From: Terriglobia bacterium
GTDB lineage: Bacteria > Acidobacteriota > Terriglobia > Terriglobales > Acidobacteriaceae
Direction: 5' to 3'
DNA length: 64,000 nt
NCBI GenBank assembly: GCA_020073385.1
Contig: JAIQFH010000027.1
Coordinates: 1 to 64,000, forward strand
A program made the translations under genes and the position numbers. The notes beneath the pieces are model-generated. The model was not told the origin of the DNA. It worked only from the letters and a program-made list of their open reading frames with translations, and did no database searches. Below are positions 37,684 to 46,116 of this stretch, piece by piece (the first letter of the stretch is position 1; each line of letters starts with the position of its first letter).

Positions 37684-37742
37684 GCCATCGTCACCGACCT
37701 GATAGGCATACTTCCATCCAGTTTGCCCGGCTGGTCGGTTTT

Positions 37743-37777
37743 CCCCTGTGTTCCTCTGTGCCCTCTGTGGTTAAATC
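37743..37777. repeat. Dispersed CTCTGTG / GTGGTTAA repeat
   Basis: Contains CCTGTGTTCCTCTGTG and CTCTGTGGTTAA, a member of the family at 26099 and 53112, ending just before the next start codon. Confidence 0.55.
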
Positions 37778-37786
37778 TCTAACGGA

Positions 37787-40700
37787 ATGAATCCTAAAGT
37801 TTCTGCCGCCCTCTTCGCCGCAATCCTAGCGGCGTTCGGTCTGCTTAAGCCGGTGTCCCAACCCGATCCCATCGAAGCCGCGCGCCACAACAACCTCGGC
37901 TGCGCCTACATGAACCAGCAGCTCTTCGAAAAGGGATTGAAAGAATTTCAGCAAGCCGTTGCGGCCGATCCCAAGTTCGCCATAGCGCGCCTGAACGAAG
38001 GCGTCGCCTACCTGAACTTGCAGAAAGTCGATGAGGCCAAGGCTGCACTAGAAGCAGCGCTCAAGCAGGACTCGAAAAATCCCAACGCGTGGTACAGCCT
38101 GGGCCTGCTGGCGAAGAACACCGGCGACGCGCAGGCCGCGATCGAATCCTTCAAGCGCGTCACCGAGATAGATCCCAACGACGCCGACACCTGGTACTTC
38201 CTCGGCACCGCGTACGTCCAGGCCAAGCAGTTTCCCCTATCCATCGATGCCTTCGAGCACGCACTGAAGATCAACCCTCTGCACGCCTCCGCCGAATTCG
38301 GCCTGTCGCGCGCCTACCAGCAATCCACGGACCCCGACCACGCCCGCGAGCACCTGAAGCGCTTCCAGTACATCACGCAAAACAAAATCGGCGCCCCCAT
38401 GAGCCTCGCGTACGGAGAACAGGGCCAGTACTCGCGCGCCGTGGAATCGCCGCAGCAGCAACTGAAACCGCCGCCGCAGATCAAGGTGCAGTTTGTGGAT
38501 GTGACGAAAGAGGCGGGAATAACATCAAAGCCCTCAGTTCGCCCAACCAAAGACGGCGCGTTGTTCGCTGGTCCAGGTGCGTGTTTTCTGGACTACGACA
38601 ATGATGGAGACATCGATCTATTTCTACCCGACAACGGAACTCAGGGCTCGATGTCGCTGTACCACAACCTGGGAAACGGCAAATTCGAAGATGTGACCAA
38701 GAAGGCCGGTTTGGATCGGTACGGACCGGCGATTTCCTGCACCGCAGGAGATTATGACAACGACGGCTTCACCGACCTCGTCGTAAGTCTCGGCAATCGT
38801 ATCCTCCTTCTCCACAATGAAAAGAACGGCACCTTTAATGATGCGACGCAACAAGCTGGAATTAACATCGAGACGGACTCGACACCGTCCAACGCACCCG
38901 CGCGACGTCCGGAAATCATGAGCCTCACTTTCGTCGACTACGACCATGACGGCGATCTCGATCTATACGTTACTCGATTGACCACACAAAGTGTTGGGAT
39001 TTGCTTAGATAAGAAAATCTCGTCTCCAGGCAACAACATGATGTGGCGCAACAATGGAGACGGTACGTTTACAGATGTCACCGAAACCACGGGCCTTAAC
39101 GGCCTGAACTCCACTGACGCAGCGGTTGGCACCGACTTTAACAATGATCGAGCAGTGGATATTGTGACGACCGGAGATGCATGTGGAGTTAGCGCTGTGG
39201 GTTTATATGACCACAAATCTCCGGTTATGTTTGAAAACGCGAGGGAAGGAAAATTCCGTCAACTGCTGCCAATCGAGTCAGGGGTGACCGTTGGAATTGT
39301 GCCGCTCGACTTCAACCATGACGGATGGATGGACCCCGCATTCACGGAATTTGGTAATGCGATCACTCTTTGGCGCAACCATCAAGGCAAGACCTTCGAG
39401 CGGGTTCGATTGCCAGAGTACGACTGGCAGCGCGGCTGGGGCGTGGTTGCCTTCGACTACGACAACGACGGCTGGGTTGATCTGGCTTTCGTTGGCCAGA
39501 GAGCGATACTCAAGGGCGAAGAAGAGAAGTACGAAGCCCGCCTCTTCCGCAATCTCGGCCCCGACGGATTCAAAGACGTCACCACCGACGTCGGCCTCGA
39601 CAAGATTCATCTTGATAGCCCGCGAGCGATCATCACCGGCGACTACGACAACGACGGCGCCACCGACCTGCTCATCACCCAGAACCACGGCCCGGCTGTG
39701 CTCCTGCGCAACGAAGGCGCAACCCAAAATCACTGGCTGAAGCTCTCCCTCAAGGGTCTGAACGACAACAAATCCGCCATTGGCACCAAGGTCGAAGTCT
39801 TCTCGGGCGGCAACCGTCAGAAATTCGAAATCTACGGATCGAACGGCTATCTCGGCCAGAACTCCACCGACATCATTGTTGGCCTCGGACAATCGAAGGA
39901 AGCCGACATCGTCCGCATGCTCTGGCCCACCGGCGTGCTGCAGGACGAAATCCAGATCGCCGGTGACAAGCGCCAGGAGTTCCTCGAGATTGACCGCCGC
40001 GGCAGCTCGTGCCCCACGCTCTTCGCCTGGAACGGCGAGCGCTACGAGTTCGTCGCCGACATGCTCGGCGCCGCTGTCGTCGGCCACTGGATCGGCCCCA
40101 ACCAGCGCGACATCCCGCGCCCGGTCGAGTACATCAAGATTCCAGCGGGAGCAGTGCGGGAGAAGAAGACCTCAGACCTCGGCCCTCAGAGCTCAGTAAG
40201 CCAGGCAGGTTTGTCTGACGCCCGACGCCTGACGCCTGACGCCAGTGTTCTGAGTTTCCGCTTTATGGAGCCACTCGAAGAAGCCGTCTACCTCGATCAG
40301 GTGCGGCTGCTCGCCGTCGATCATCCCGCCAACGTCGACGTCTACCCCAACGAATACTTCGCCTCGAATCCGCCGTATCCCCAATTCAAGGTGGTCGTCA
40401 GCCGCGACGCGAAGCCTCCCGCCGGCGCCTGGGACGAGCACGGTCACGATGTGCTCCCTGATCTGCGCGCCCACCGTTTCTTCGGCGATTTCGAATTAAC
40501 CCAATTCGCCGGATTCGCCAAGCCGCACACCCTCACGCTCGATCTCGGCGACCCTTATAAAGGAGGCTCGCTCTGGCTGCTGATGCACGGGGAGATCGAA
40601 TACTTCACCGCCAACAGCATGTACGCCGCCGCACAGTCGAAACTCGAACCGATCGCGCCCTACGTAGAAGCACTTGGCTCCGACGGAACGTGGAAGCGCA

Positions 40701-41374
40701 TCATGGACGACATGGGATTCCCCGCCGGCGGTCCGCGCACCATGACGGCCGATCTCACCGGCAAGCTACCCCGCGGCACAAAGAAGATTCGCATCACGAC
40801 CAATCTGCAAGTCTACTGGGACAGCATCCTGATCAGCCGAACTGAACAGGCTCCGTCGTACTCCGTTACTCCCGTCCCTCTCCTCCACGCCGACCTTGAA
40901 TTCCACGGCTATCCGTACAAGATCGAAGGCACGCCGCCGGGCAACGTCCACTACGTCTACGAGAAAACCAGTGCCACCGGCCCCTACACCCGCCCGCAGG
41001 GAACCTACACGCGCTACGGCGATGTCCTCCCGTTGCTCACTGCTACCGACGACAAACTTGCCGTCTTCGGTTCCGGCGATGAAGTCCGTCTCGATTTCGA
41101 TCCCAGCAAGGTTCCCGCGCTTCCCCATGGCTGGGTCCGCGACTATTTCTTCGCCGCCAATGGCTACGAAAAAGACATGGACTTCTACGCCGCCGAGGGC
41201 AACTACGTCGCGCCGCTGCCGTTCCTGAGCATGGGCGAGTATCCCTATACGCCGAAAAAATCATTCCCTCTTGACGACACGCACCTGAACTACCTGCTCG
41301 ACTACAACACGCGCCACATGTCAGGCAACGAGCAGCGTGGATACTGGTTCGACTACGGAGGCGCTTCCCGCTAA
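37787..41374 (+). CDS. TPR - CRTAC1 (FG-GAP, ASPIC/UnbV) large secreted protein
   Basis: The 1195-residue protein starts with a hydrophobic export or anchor segment (about 5-22). TPRs follow (about 30-200; for example NPNAWYSLGLLAKNTGDAQA), then FG-GAP calcium loops (about 265-640; DYDNDGDIDLFLPDNG, DYDNDGFTDLVVSLGN), an ASPIC/UnbV domain (about 660-735; FEIYGSNGYLGQNS), and a C-terminal part of about 450 residues that I do not recognise. The export segment and domain types suggest that it acts outside the cytoplasm. A 28-bp four-fold 7-bp tandem repeat (40216-40243) lies in frame in the C-terminal part. It is the third gene of the cytochrome/CRTAC1 cluster. Confidence 0.85.
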   Translation: MNPKVSAALFAAILAAFGLLKPVSQPDPIEAARHNNLGCAYMNQQLFEKGLKEFQQAVAADPKFAIARLNEGVAYLNLQKVDEAKAALEAALKQDSKNPNAWYSLGLLAKNTGDAQAAIESFKRVTEIDPNDADTWYFLGTAYVQAKQFPLSIDAFEHALKINPLHASAEFGLSRAYQQSTDPDHAREHLKRFQYITQNKIGAPMSLAYGEQGQYSRAVESPQQQLKPPPQIKVQFVDVTKEAGITSKPSVRPTKDGALFAGPGACFLDYDNDGDIDLFLPDNGTQGSMSLYHNLGNGKFEDVTKKAGLDRYGPAISCTAGDYDNDGFTDLVVSLGNRILLLHNEKNGTFNDATQQAGINIETDSTPSNAPARRPEIMSLTFVDYDHDGDLDLYVTRLTTQSVGICLDKKISSPGNNMMWRNNGDGTFTDVTETTGLNGLNSTDAAVGTDFNNDRAVDIVTTGDACGVSAVGLYDHKSPVMFENAREGKFRQLLPIESGVTVGIVPLDFNHDGWMDPAFTEFGNAITLWRNHQGKTFERVRLPEYDWQRGWGVVAFDYDNDGWVDLAFVGQRAILKGEEEKYEARLFRNLGPDGFKDVTTDVGLDKIHLDSPRAIITGDYDNDGATDLLITQNHGPAVLLRNEGATQNHWLKLSLKGLNDNKSAIGTKVEVFSGGNRQKFEIYGSNGYLGQNSTDIIVGLGQSKEADIVRMLWPTGVLQDEIQIAGDKRQEFLEIDRRGSSCPTLFAWNGERYEFVADMLGAAVVGHWIGPNQRDIPRPVEYIKIPAGAVREKKTSDLGPQSSVSQAGLSDARRLTPDASVLSFRFMEPLEEAVYLDQVRLLAVDHPANVDVYPNEYFASNPPYPQFKVVVSRDAKPPAGAWDEHGHDVLPDLRAHRFFGDFELTQFAGFAKPHTLTLDLGDPYKGGSLWLLMHGEIEYFTANSMYAAAQSKLEPIAPYVEALGSDGTWKRIMDDMGFPAGGPRTMTADLTGKLPRGTKKIRITTNLQVYWDSILISRTEQAPSYSVTPVPLLHADLEFHGYPYKIEGTPPGNVHYVYEKTSATGPYTRPQGTYTRYGDVLPLLTATDDKLAVFGSGDEVRLDFDPSKVPALPHGWVRDYFFAANGYEKDMDFYAAEGNYVAPLPFLSMGEYPYTPKKSFPLDDTHLNYLLDYNTRHMSGNEQRGYWFDYGGASR
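40216..40243. repeat. In-frame 7-bp tandem repeat (GACGCC unit x4)
   Basis: Four consecutive units of (T/C)GACGCC within the coding sequence encode DARRLTPDA-like residues. The surrounding 90 bp look like intergenic repeat DNA inserted in frame. Confidence 0.7.
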
Positions 41375-41677
41375 CCATCCCGCTTGGTTCGGCCTCTCGT
41401 CGATGTCATCCTGAAACTCGGCGAAGCCGAGTTGAAGGACCGTACGACAGCGTCCGTTGTTGATGCGGTCGAAGGGGTTTGCCCGGGCCACAGACATCAC
41501 GCAACCCCGTCCACCGTCACGCCACTGGCAACCCTTCGTAAAGGTGCCTCCGAGAGTCGCCGCGCGCTTGTCAGACTGACCCTCCATGATGGCAGTGCAG
41601 GAAAGCAGGCGTATGAGATTACAGAACCGTTTTAATATTGACATTTCCGCCTCTGCCATAATCCAATAGCCGTTCTC
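41375..41677. other. Intergenic stretch with a REP-like repeat
   Basis: About 300 bp between the TPR-CRTAC1 gene and the permease. It contains the short REP-like copy at 41405-41440 (AACTCGGC/GCCGAGTT hairpin between GTCATCC and GAAGGAC). Nothing else is recognised. Confidence 0.5.
41405..41440. repeat. REP-like repeat GTCATCC ... GAAGGAC, copy 3 (short)
   Basis: The outer arms GTCATCCTGA and TTGAAGGAC match copies 1 and 2, and the core is a perfect 8-bp stem AACTCGGC/GCCGAGTT with a GAA loop. Confidence 0.7.
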
Positions 41678-43060
41678 ATGGAAACCTCGACTGCTGCACC
41701 GGCTGGTATTCCGCGTCTGCGACGCACGCTCACCCTCTGGGACCTGATCTTCTACGGAATCGTTCTGATCCAACCCATCGCCCCGGTCCCGCTCTACGGC
41801 GTGGCACAGAAGCTTTCCGATGGTCACTTCGTCACCATCATCCTGATCGCTCTCTTCGCGATGCTGATCACCGCCGTCAGCTACGGCCGCATGGGCGCGC
41901 TCTACCCGACAGCAGGATCGGCCTATACCTACGTCGGCAAGGGACTCAATCCTCACCTCGGATTTCTTGCGGGATGGGCGATGATTCTTGACTACCTCCT
42001 TCAGCCCCTGATCAACACCGTTTGGATCGCGACTGCCCTGCACGAGCGCTACGTGCATCAGGTTCCATTCGAGGTGTGGGCAGCGCTCATCGTCGGCATC
42101 ATGACTGTTCTCAACCTGGCGGGAGTGAAGTCCTCGTCGAATGCCAATAAGGTTCTGCTCGCTATCATGTCCGTCGTTGTGGTTTTCTTCGTCGTGCTCG
42201 CCATCAAGTTCCTCTATGGCGGGCAGGGATGGGCGGGACTCTTCTCCCTCCAACCGCTCTACGATCCCAAGACGTTTAACTCTAACAAAATCCTGACTGC
42301 GACCTCATTTGCGGCTCTGACGTATATCGGTTTTGACGGCGTGACAACGCTGGCAGAAGATGTGGAGAATCCCAAGCGGAACGTGCTGCTGGCCGTCGTT
42401 CTGACCTGCATTTTTGCGGGTGTCTGCAGCGCGTTTGAATCCTATCTCGGTGCCCGAGTATGGCCCGACTGGCGCTCGTTTCCGAACCTCGAAACAGCTT
42501 TCATGGATATCTGCAGCCGTGTGGGTGGTGTGGTTCTGTTCAATGCGATGGGCTTCATCCTCATTGTGGCGGCTTTCGGAAGCGGACTGACCGGGACACT
42601 CGGCGCAGCGCGACTTCTATTCGGCATGGGCCGCGATGGCGTGCTCCCCAGGAAGTTCTTCGGACATCTCAAGCCCGGCAGCAGCACTCCCACTTTCAAC
42701 ATCCTGCTGATTGGCGGCTTGGCATTTGTCGGAGCCGTGCTGCTCAACTACATCGGCAGTGCCTACCAGCATGCTGGCGAGCTGTTGAATTTCGGCGCGT
42801 TCCTCGCGTTCATGGGCGTCAACCTGGCCTGCTTCTGGCAATTCGGCGTCAGACGCCAGCAGGGATACGAGCGCCGAGTCCTGGCCGATGTCGTGCTCCC
42901 CTTCATTGGATTCCTTTTCTGCGGCTTGATCTGGATCAACCTGAACATCATCGCCAAGACCGTCGGCGGCATCTGGTTCGCCATCGGAATTCTCTACGTG
43001 GGCTACAAGACAAACTGGTTCCGCTCCTCCCCGGTCATGATCGACTTCAGCGACCAATAA
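41678..43060 (+). CDS. APC-superfamily amino acid/polyamine permease
   Basis: The 460-residue transporter has about twelve membrane helices. Family features include the unwound first helix (IVLIQPIAPVPLYG), the YPTAGSAYTYVGKGL segment after helix 2, helix 6 with SFAALTYIGFDGVTTLAEDVENP, and ARLLFGMGRDGVLP. This pattern fits the APC family (PuuP or amino-acid transporter type), which imports amino acids or polyamines by ion symport. No adjacent catabolic genes narrow the substrate. Confidence 0.9.
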   Translation: METSTAAPAGIPRLRRTLTLWDLIFYGIVLIQPIAPVPLYGVAQKLSDGHFVTIILIALFAMLITAVSYGRMGALYPTAGSAYTYVGKGLNPHLGFLAGWAMILDYLLQPLINTVWIATALHERYVHQVPFEVWAALIVGIMTVLNLAGVKSSSNANKVLLAIMSVVVVFFVVLAIKFLYGGQGWAGLFSLQPLYDPKTFNSNKILTATSFAALTYIGFDGVTTLAEDVENPKRNVLLAVVLTCIFAGVCSAFESYLGARVWPDWRSFPNLETAFMDICSRVGGVVLFNAMGFILIVAAFGSGLTGTLGAARLLFGMGRDGVLPRKFFGHLKPGSSTPTFNILLIGGLAFVGAVLLNYIGSAYQHAGELLNFGAFLAFMGVNLACFWQFGVRRQQGYERRVLADVVLPFIGFLFCGLIWINLNIIAKTVGGIWFAIGILYVGYKTNWFRSSPVMIDFSDQ

Positions 43061-43069
43061 AACATTGAG

Positions 43070-43160
43070 GAATTGGGTAATTGAGTGATTGAGCAATTGA
43101 AAAATCTCCGCCCCAAAGCAGCGAAGTTTTCCAATTACAGAATTACCCAATTACCCAATC
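43070..43160. repeat. AATTGGGTAATT inverted repeat between convergent genes
   Basis: The arms GAATTGGGTAATTGAG (43070-) and CCAATTACAGAATTACCCAA (43131-) are related inverted sequences, each built from tandem AATTG units. The element fills the space between the convergent permease and glucosaminidase genes and may end both transcripts. Confidence 0.6.
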
Positions 43161-43164
43161 CTCT

Positions 43165-45873
43165 TTACTCCACATTCCACCCGCTCACTTCCACCACCGC
43201 CTTCGCCGTACCCAACTCGCTTGCACGGTAACTCGCGGTGATCTCCCGTTTCTCTCCCGGCAGCAGCGAAACGTAATTATCCTCCCAAACAACTGGCAGG
43301 ATCTCATCACCCTTCACGCCCTTATCGACCTTCAGCCGCACAAAGAACGCCAGGCTCTTGCTCGGATTCTCAATCGTCACATGCGTGATTGCCTCTTCAC
43401 CTTTGTGCTCCATGCGCTCGATGACTTTCAGCCTTACCTTGGGCAACTGCGAGATCGCGGTGAAGTCCGCATAAGAAGCCGTCGGCGTCATCCACCAAGT
43501 GGTCTTGGCCCAGTCGAGAGTCTCCGGCTTGGTCGACAGCCAGTAGAAATTCGATCCCACCACCTTCCCACCCGAGTCTTCCAGCTTCAAAACCAGGAAA
43601 TACGTGTTGGTCAGGCCAGAGACGTCGGGCAATGTGAAGATCTTCGCCGTGCTGTCCGCCGCCGGATCCACCACATTCTCCTGGGTAAATTTCTCGGTCA
43701 TGTCGAGATTGTAGATTTTCGTGATGAGCTTCAGCCCTTTTGCATCGTTGTACTGGCTGCTGACCACCCAAATCGCGTGATCGTCATACCCGTAAATCGG
43801 ATGCAGCGCCTCCATCGCCCGCTTGGCGCCGAAATATCCGCCTCCCGGACGCAGGTAGTAGTCGTACAGATGCCAGATCATCGATGGCCACGCATTGTTC
43901 AGCATCCACTGAATCACTCCGGTCGCCTGATACTTGTTGCGGCTGTACGCCTCGTACATGGCGCGCACGCCTTCATAGGTCTGCATCTGTGACTTGATGG
44001 CGAAGTCGTCCACGTTGTCCGACTTGCCGTAGCGATTCGCCAGAGCCTCGCTGAACACGTTGATGGTTTTGAACTCTCCGCCGCCCGCGTGATAGTTCCA
44101 CACGTCATCGATCGGCCACATGTGATCCTTGCCGACCATCGCGCGAATGCTCTCCACCGGAGGAACCGCAGGCCCCATGCTGGTTTCAGAGTTAAATCCG
44201 TAACCACCCCCGCATCCACCCGGATTGCAGAGCTTGCGTCCGGGTTGCCCTTCGGGCGTGTCGACTTGCCAATAGCTGGGCGCGATGTACTCATACGGTC
44301 CCGACATCTTCATGCCGCTATCGCCGGTGACGCTCGTCTTCTTCCCTGTCGCTGACGACACCACGGGGTTCGGCCACAGCAATTCCTTCTCGATATCGAG
44401 ATACATCTGCTCCACATCCGGTGGCGGAGGATTATCGCTCCCGTTCAGCCACATCACCAGGCTCGGATGGCTTCGCAGCCGGTAAATCTGATCGCGCAGA
44501 GACTGCTTGGCAATTTCAAAATCTTGCGGCTGCCAGCGCGGCCAGCGCTCCCAGAAATCGCAGCAACACCATCCCGCCATCACCAGAATGCCCTGATGAT
44601 CGGCAAGATTGTAAAAGTCCTCAGTTTCCAGCTTGCCCTCGAGTCGTACGGTGTTCAGCCCCATGTCCTTCACGTAGTGCATTTCATCATTCAGTCGCTG
44701 CGAACTCTCGCGCAGCATCATGTCCGGAGTCCATCCGCCGCCGCGAATCAGGATGTTCTTTCCGTTGATATGAAACGCGCGTCCGCCCACCGAATTGAGA
44801 TCGGACGTGATCTCGCGAATCCCGAACTCGGACTGGTAAAAATTGTTGACCCCGCCGCCGGTGTCGAATCCCATGATGAGCCTGTAGAGGTTCGGCTTGC
44901 CCATCTGCGACGGCCACCACAGCCGCGGATTCGAGAAAATCAGCTGCGAAAACTTCTCGGGAGCGAACGTGACATCCTTGGACTCGTTAGCCGCGAGGTC
45001 CACATCTTGTTCAAACATAGCGTTCTCGATCTGGCCTTTGAGTTTCCCCTTTACCGGGTGATCAGTTCCGTTCTTCACCTGCACGGTGACGGTGAGTTGC
45101 GCGCTGTCATTCGCCGGAGGATTCAGCTTCGAAACCACCGTCGGATACCGCAGTGCGACCGGCCCGCTCGTCGTCACGTAAACATCACGCCACAATCCCA
45201 TGTTCTTGTCGGGAGGCGCCGGGTTCCAGTCGACGAAGGTGATGGCGAGATCGTGGTCGGTGGGCGCGAACGCCTGCACCGCCAGGACATTTTCGGCGCC
45301 GGGCTTCGCCGTGGCCGTAATGTTGAATTCGTAAGTCCGCCAGGCTCCTGCAACGTCGTCTGACTTCGCGATCTGCTTCCCGTTCAAAAAAATGTTGGCG
45401 CAGTAGTTGATCCCATTGAACTTCAGCCAGATCGTCTTACCTTTGTACGACGTCGGAACAGTGAACGCTTTGCGGTACCACCACGAAACGGCATAAGGGC
45501 TGTCGGACGCCATCGCGATGTTCGAGAAATTCGCCCCAATGGGGTAGTTCACACCAGGGAAGCTGCGCAGGTTCATTCCAGGGAAGGGATCAGGCAGGGA
45601 CTTGTCCTTGACCAGGGCTGCGACGACTGTGCTCGGAATGGTTGCCGTATGCCACCCTTTGGGAGCGAAGGCCGGAGTCGAAATAACTTCGCCCTTGGCC
45701 TCGACTTTCGCGGAAGTCTGCAGGGTCCAGCCTTCGCGGAGTGTCAGTTTGGTTTCTGCCGTCGGTTTTTCGGCACGTGCAACTGGGGTTTTCTGCTGGG
45801 CTGCCAGGAACGAACTCAATATGAATTGCGCTAGAAGGAAGACAGTAAGAGACAATGGCTTGCCGGGTTTCAT
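43165..45873 (-). CDS. Secreted GH2 exo-beta-D-glucosaminidase-like enzyme
   Basis: The 902-residue protein has a signal peptide (about 1-26), a GH2 sugar-binding domain, an immunoglobulin-like domain and a TIM barrel. The barrel carries RGGGWTPDMMLRES, MWLNGSDNPPPP and FNSETSMGP. In exo-beta-glucosaminidases such as CsxA the acid/base is Asp in a Ser-Asp pair instead of the usual Asn-Glu, and the nucleophile is Glu. The GSD and SET motifs here fit that subgroup, so chitosan-oligomer hydrolysis is likely. Beta-mannosidase activity is the alternative. AAGGAG precedes ATG 45873, so the longer frame is rejected. Confidence 0.88.
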   Translation of the reverse strand: MKPGKPLSLTVFLLAQFILSSFLAAQQKTPVARAEKPTAETKLTLREGWTLQTSAKVEAKGEVISTPAFAPKGWHTATIPSTVVAALVKDKSLPDPFPGMNLRSFPGVNYPIGANFSNIAMASDSPYAVSWWYRKAFTVPTSYKGKTIWLKFNGINYCANIFLNGKQIAKSDDVAGAWRTYEFNITATAKPGAENVLAVQAFAPTDHDLAITFVDWNPAPPDKNMGLWRDVYVTTSGPVALRYPTVVSKLNPPANDSAQLTVTVQVKNGTDHPVKGKLKGQIENAMFEQDVDLAANESKDVTFAPEKFSQLIFSNPRLWWPSQMGKPNLYRLIMGFDTGGGVNNFYQSEFGIREITSDLNSVGGRAFHINGKNILIRGGGWTPDMMLRESSQRLNDEMHYVKDMGLNTVRLEGKLETEDFYNLADHQGILVMAGWCCCDFWERWPRWQPQDFEIAKQSLRDQIYRLRSHPSLVMWLNGSDNPPPPDVEQMYLDIEKELLWPNPVVSSATGKKTSVTGDSGMKMSGPYEYIAPSYWQVDTPEGQPGRKLCNPGGCGGGYGFNSETSMGPAVPPVESIRAMVGKDHMWPIDDVWNYHAGGGEFKTINVFSEALANRYGKSDNVDDFAIKSQMQTYEGVRAMYEAYSRNKYQATGVIQWMLNNAWPSMIWHLYDYYLRPGGGYFGAKRAMEALHPIYGYDDHAIWVVSSQYNDAKGLKLITKIYNLDMTEKFTQENVVDPAADSTAKIFTLPDVSGLTNTYFLVLKLEDSGGKVVGSNFYWLSTKPETLDWAKTTWWMTPTASYADFTAISQLPKVRLKVIERMEHKGEEAITHVTIENPSKSLAFFVRLKVDKGVKGDEILPVVWEDNYVSLLPGEKREITASYRASELGTAKAVVEVSGWNVE

Positions 45874-46116
45874 GGGGCTCCTTTGCAGGTGCGCGTCGTG
45901 ATTAGGCACAGAGAATGTCGGAAAAACGTCGCAGAAAGGGATAACACTTCTATTAATTCGTTTCAATAGCGGATTTTTCGAAGCCTCTGAATTGCGTGGC
46001 TCAAGCGCAAGGGGCTTGCCGAAGCTTCGAAACCGAGCCCTCCTGGCTGGCCATTCCTACCCAGCGCCGTAGTTTATAATTAAAAATTCGCCTGTCTACT
46101 CTGGAGTGATAAGAAC

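Noticed and set aside
41321..42253. Minus-strand open frame of 310 codons
   Set aside because: It overlaps the end of the TPR-CRTAC1 gene and the start of the APC permease in antisense and looks like random charged sequence.
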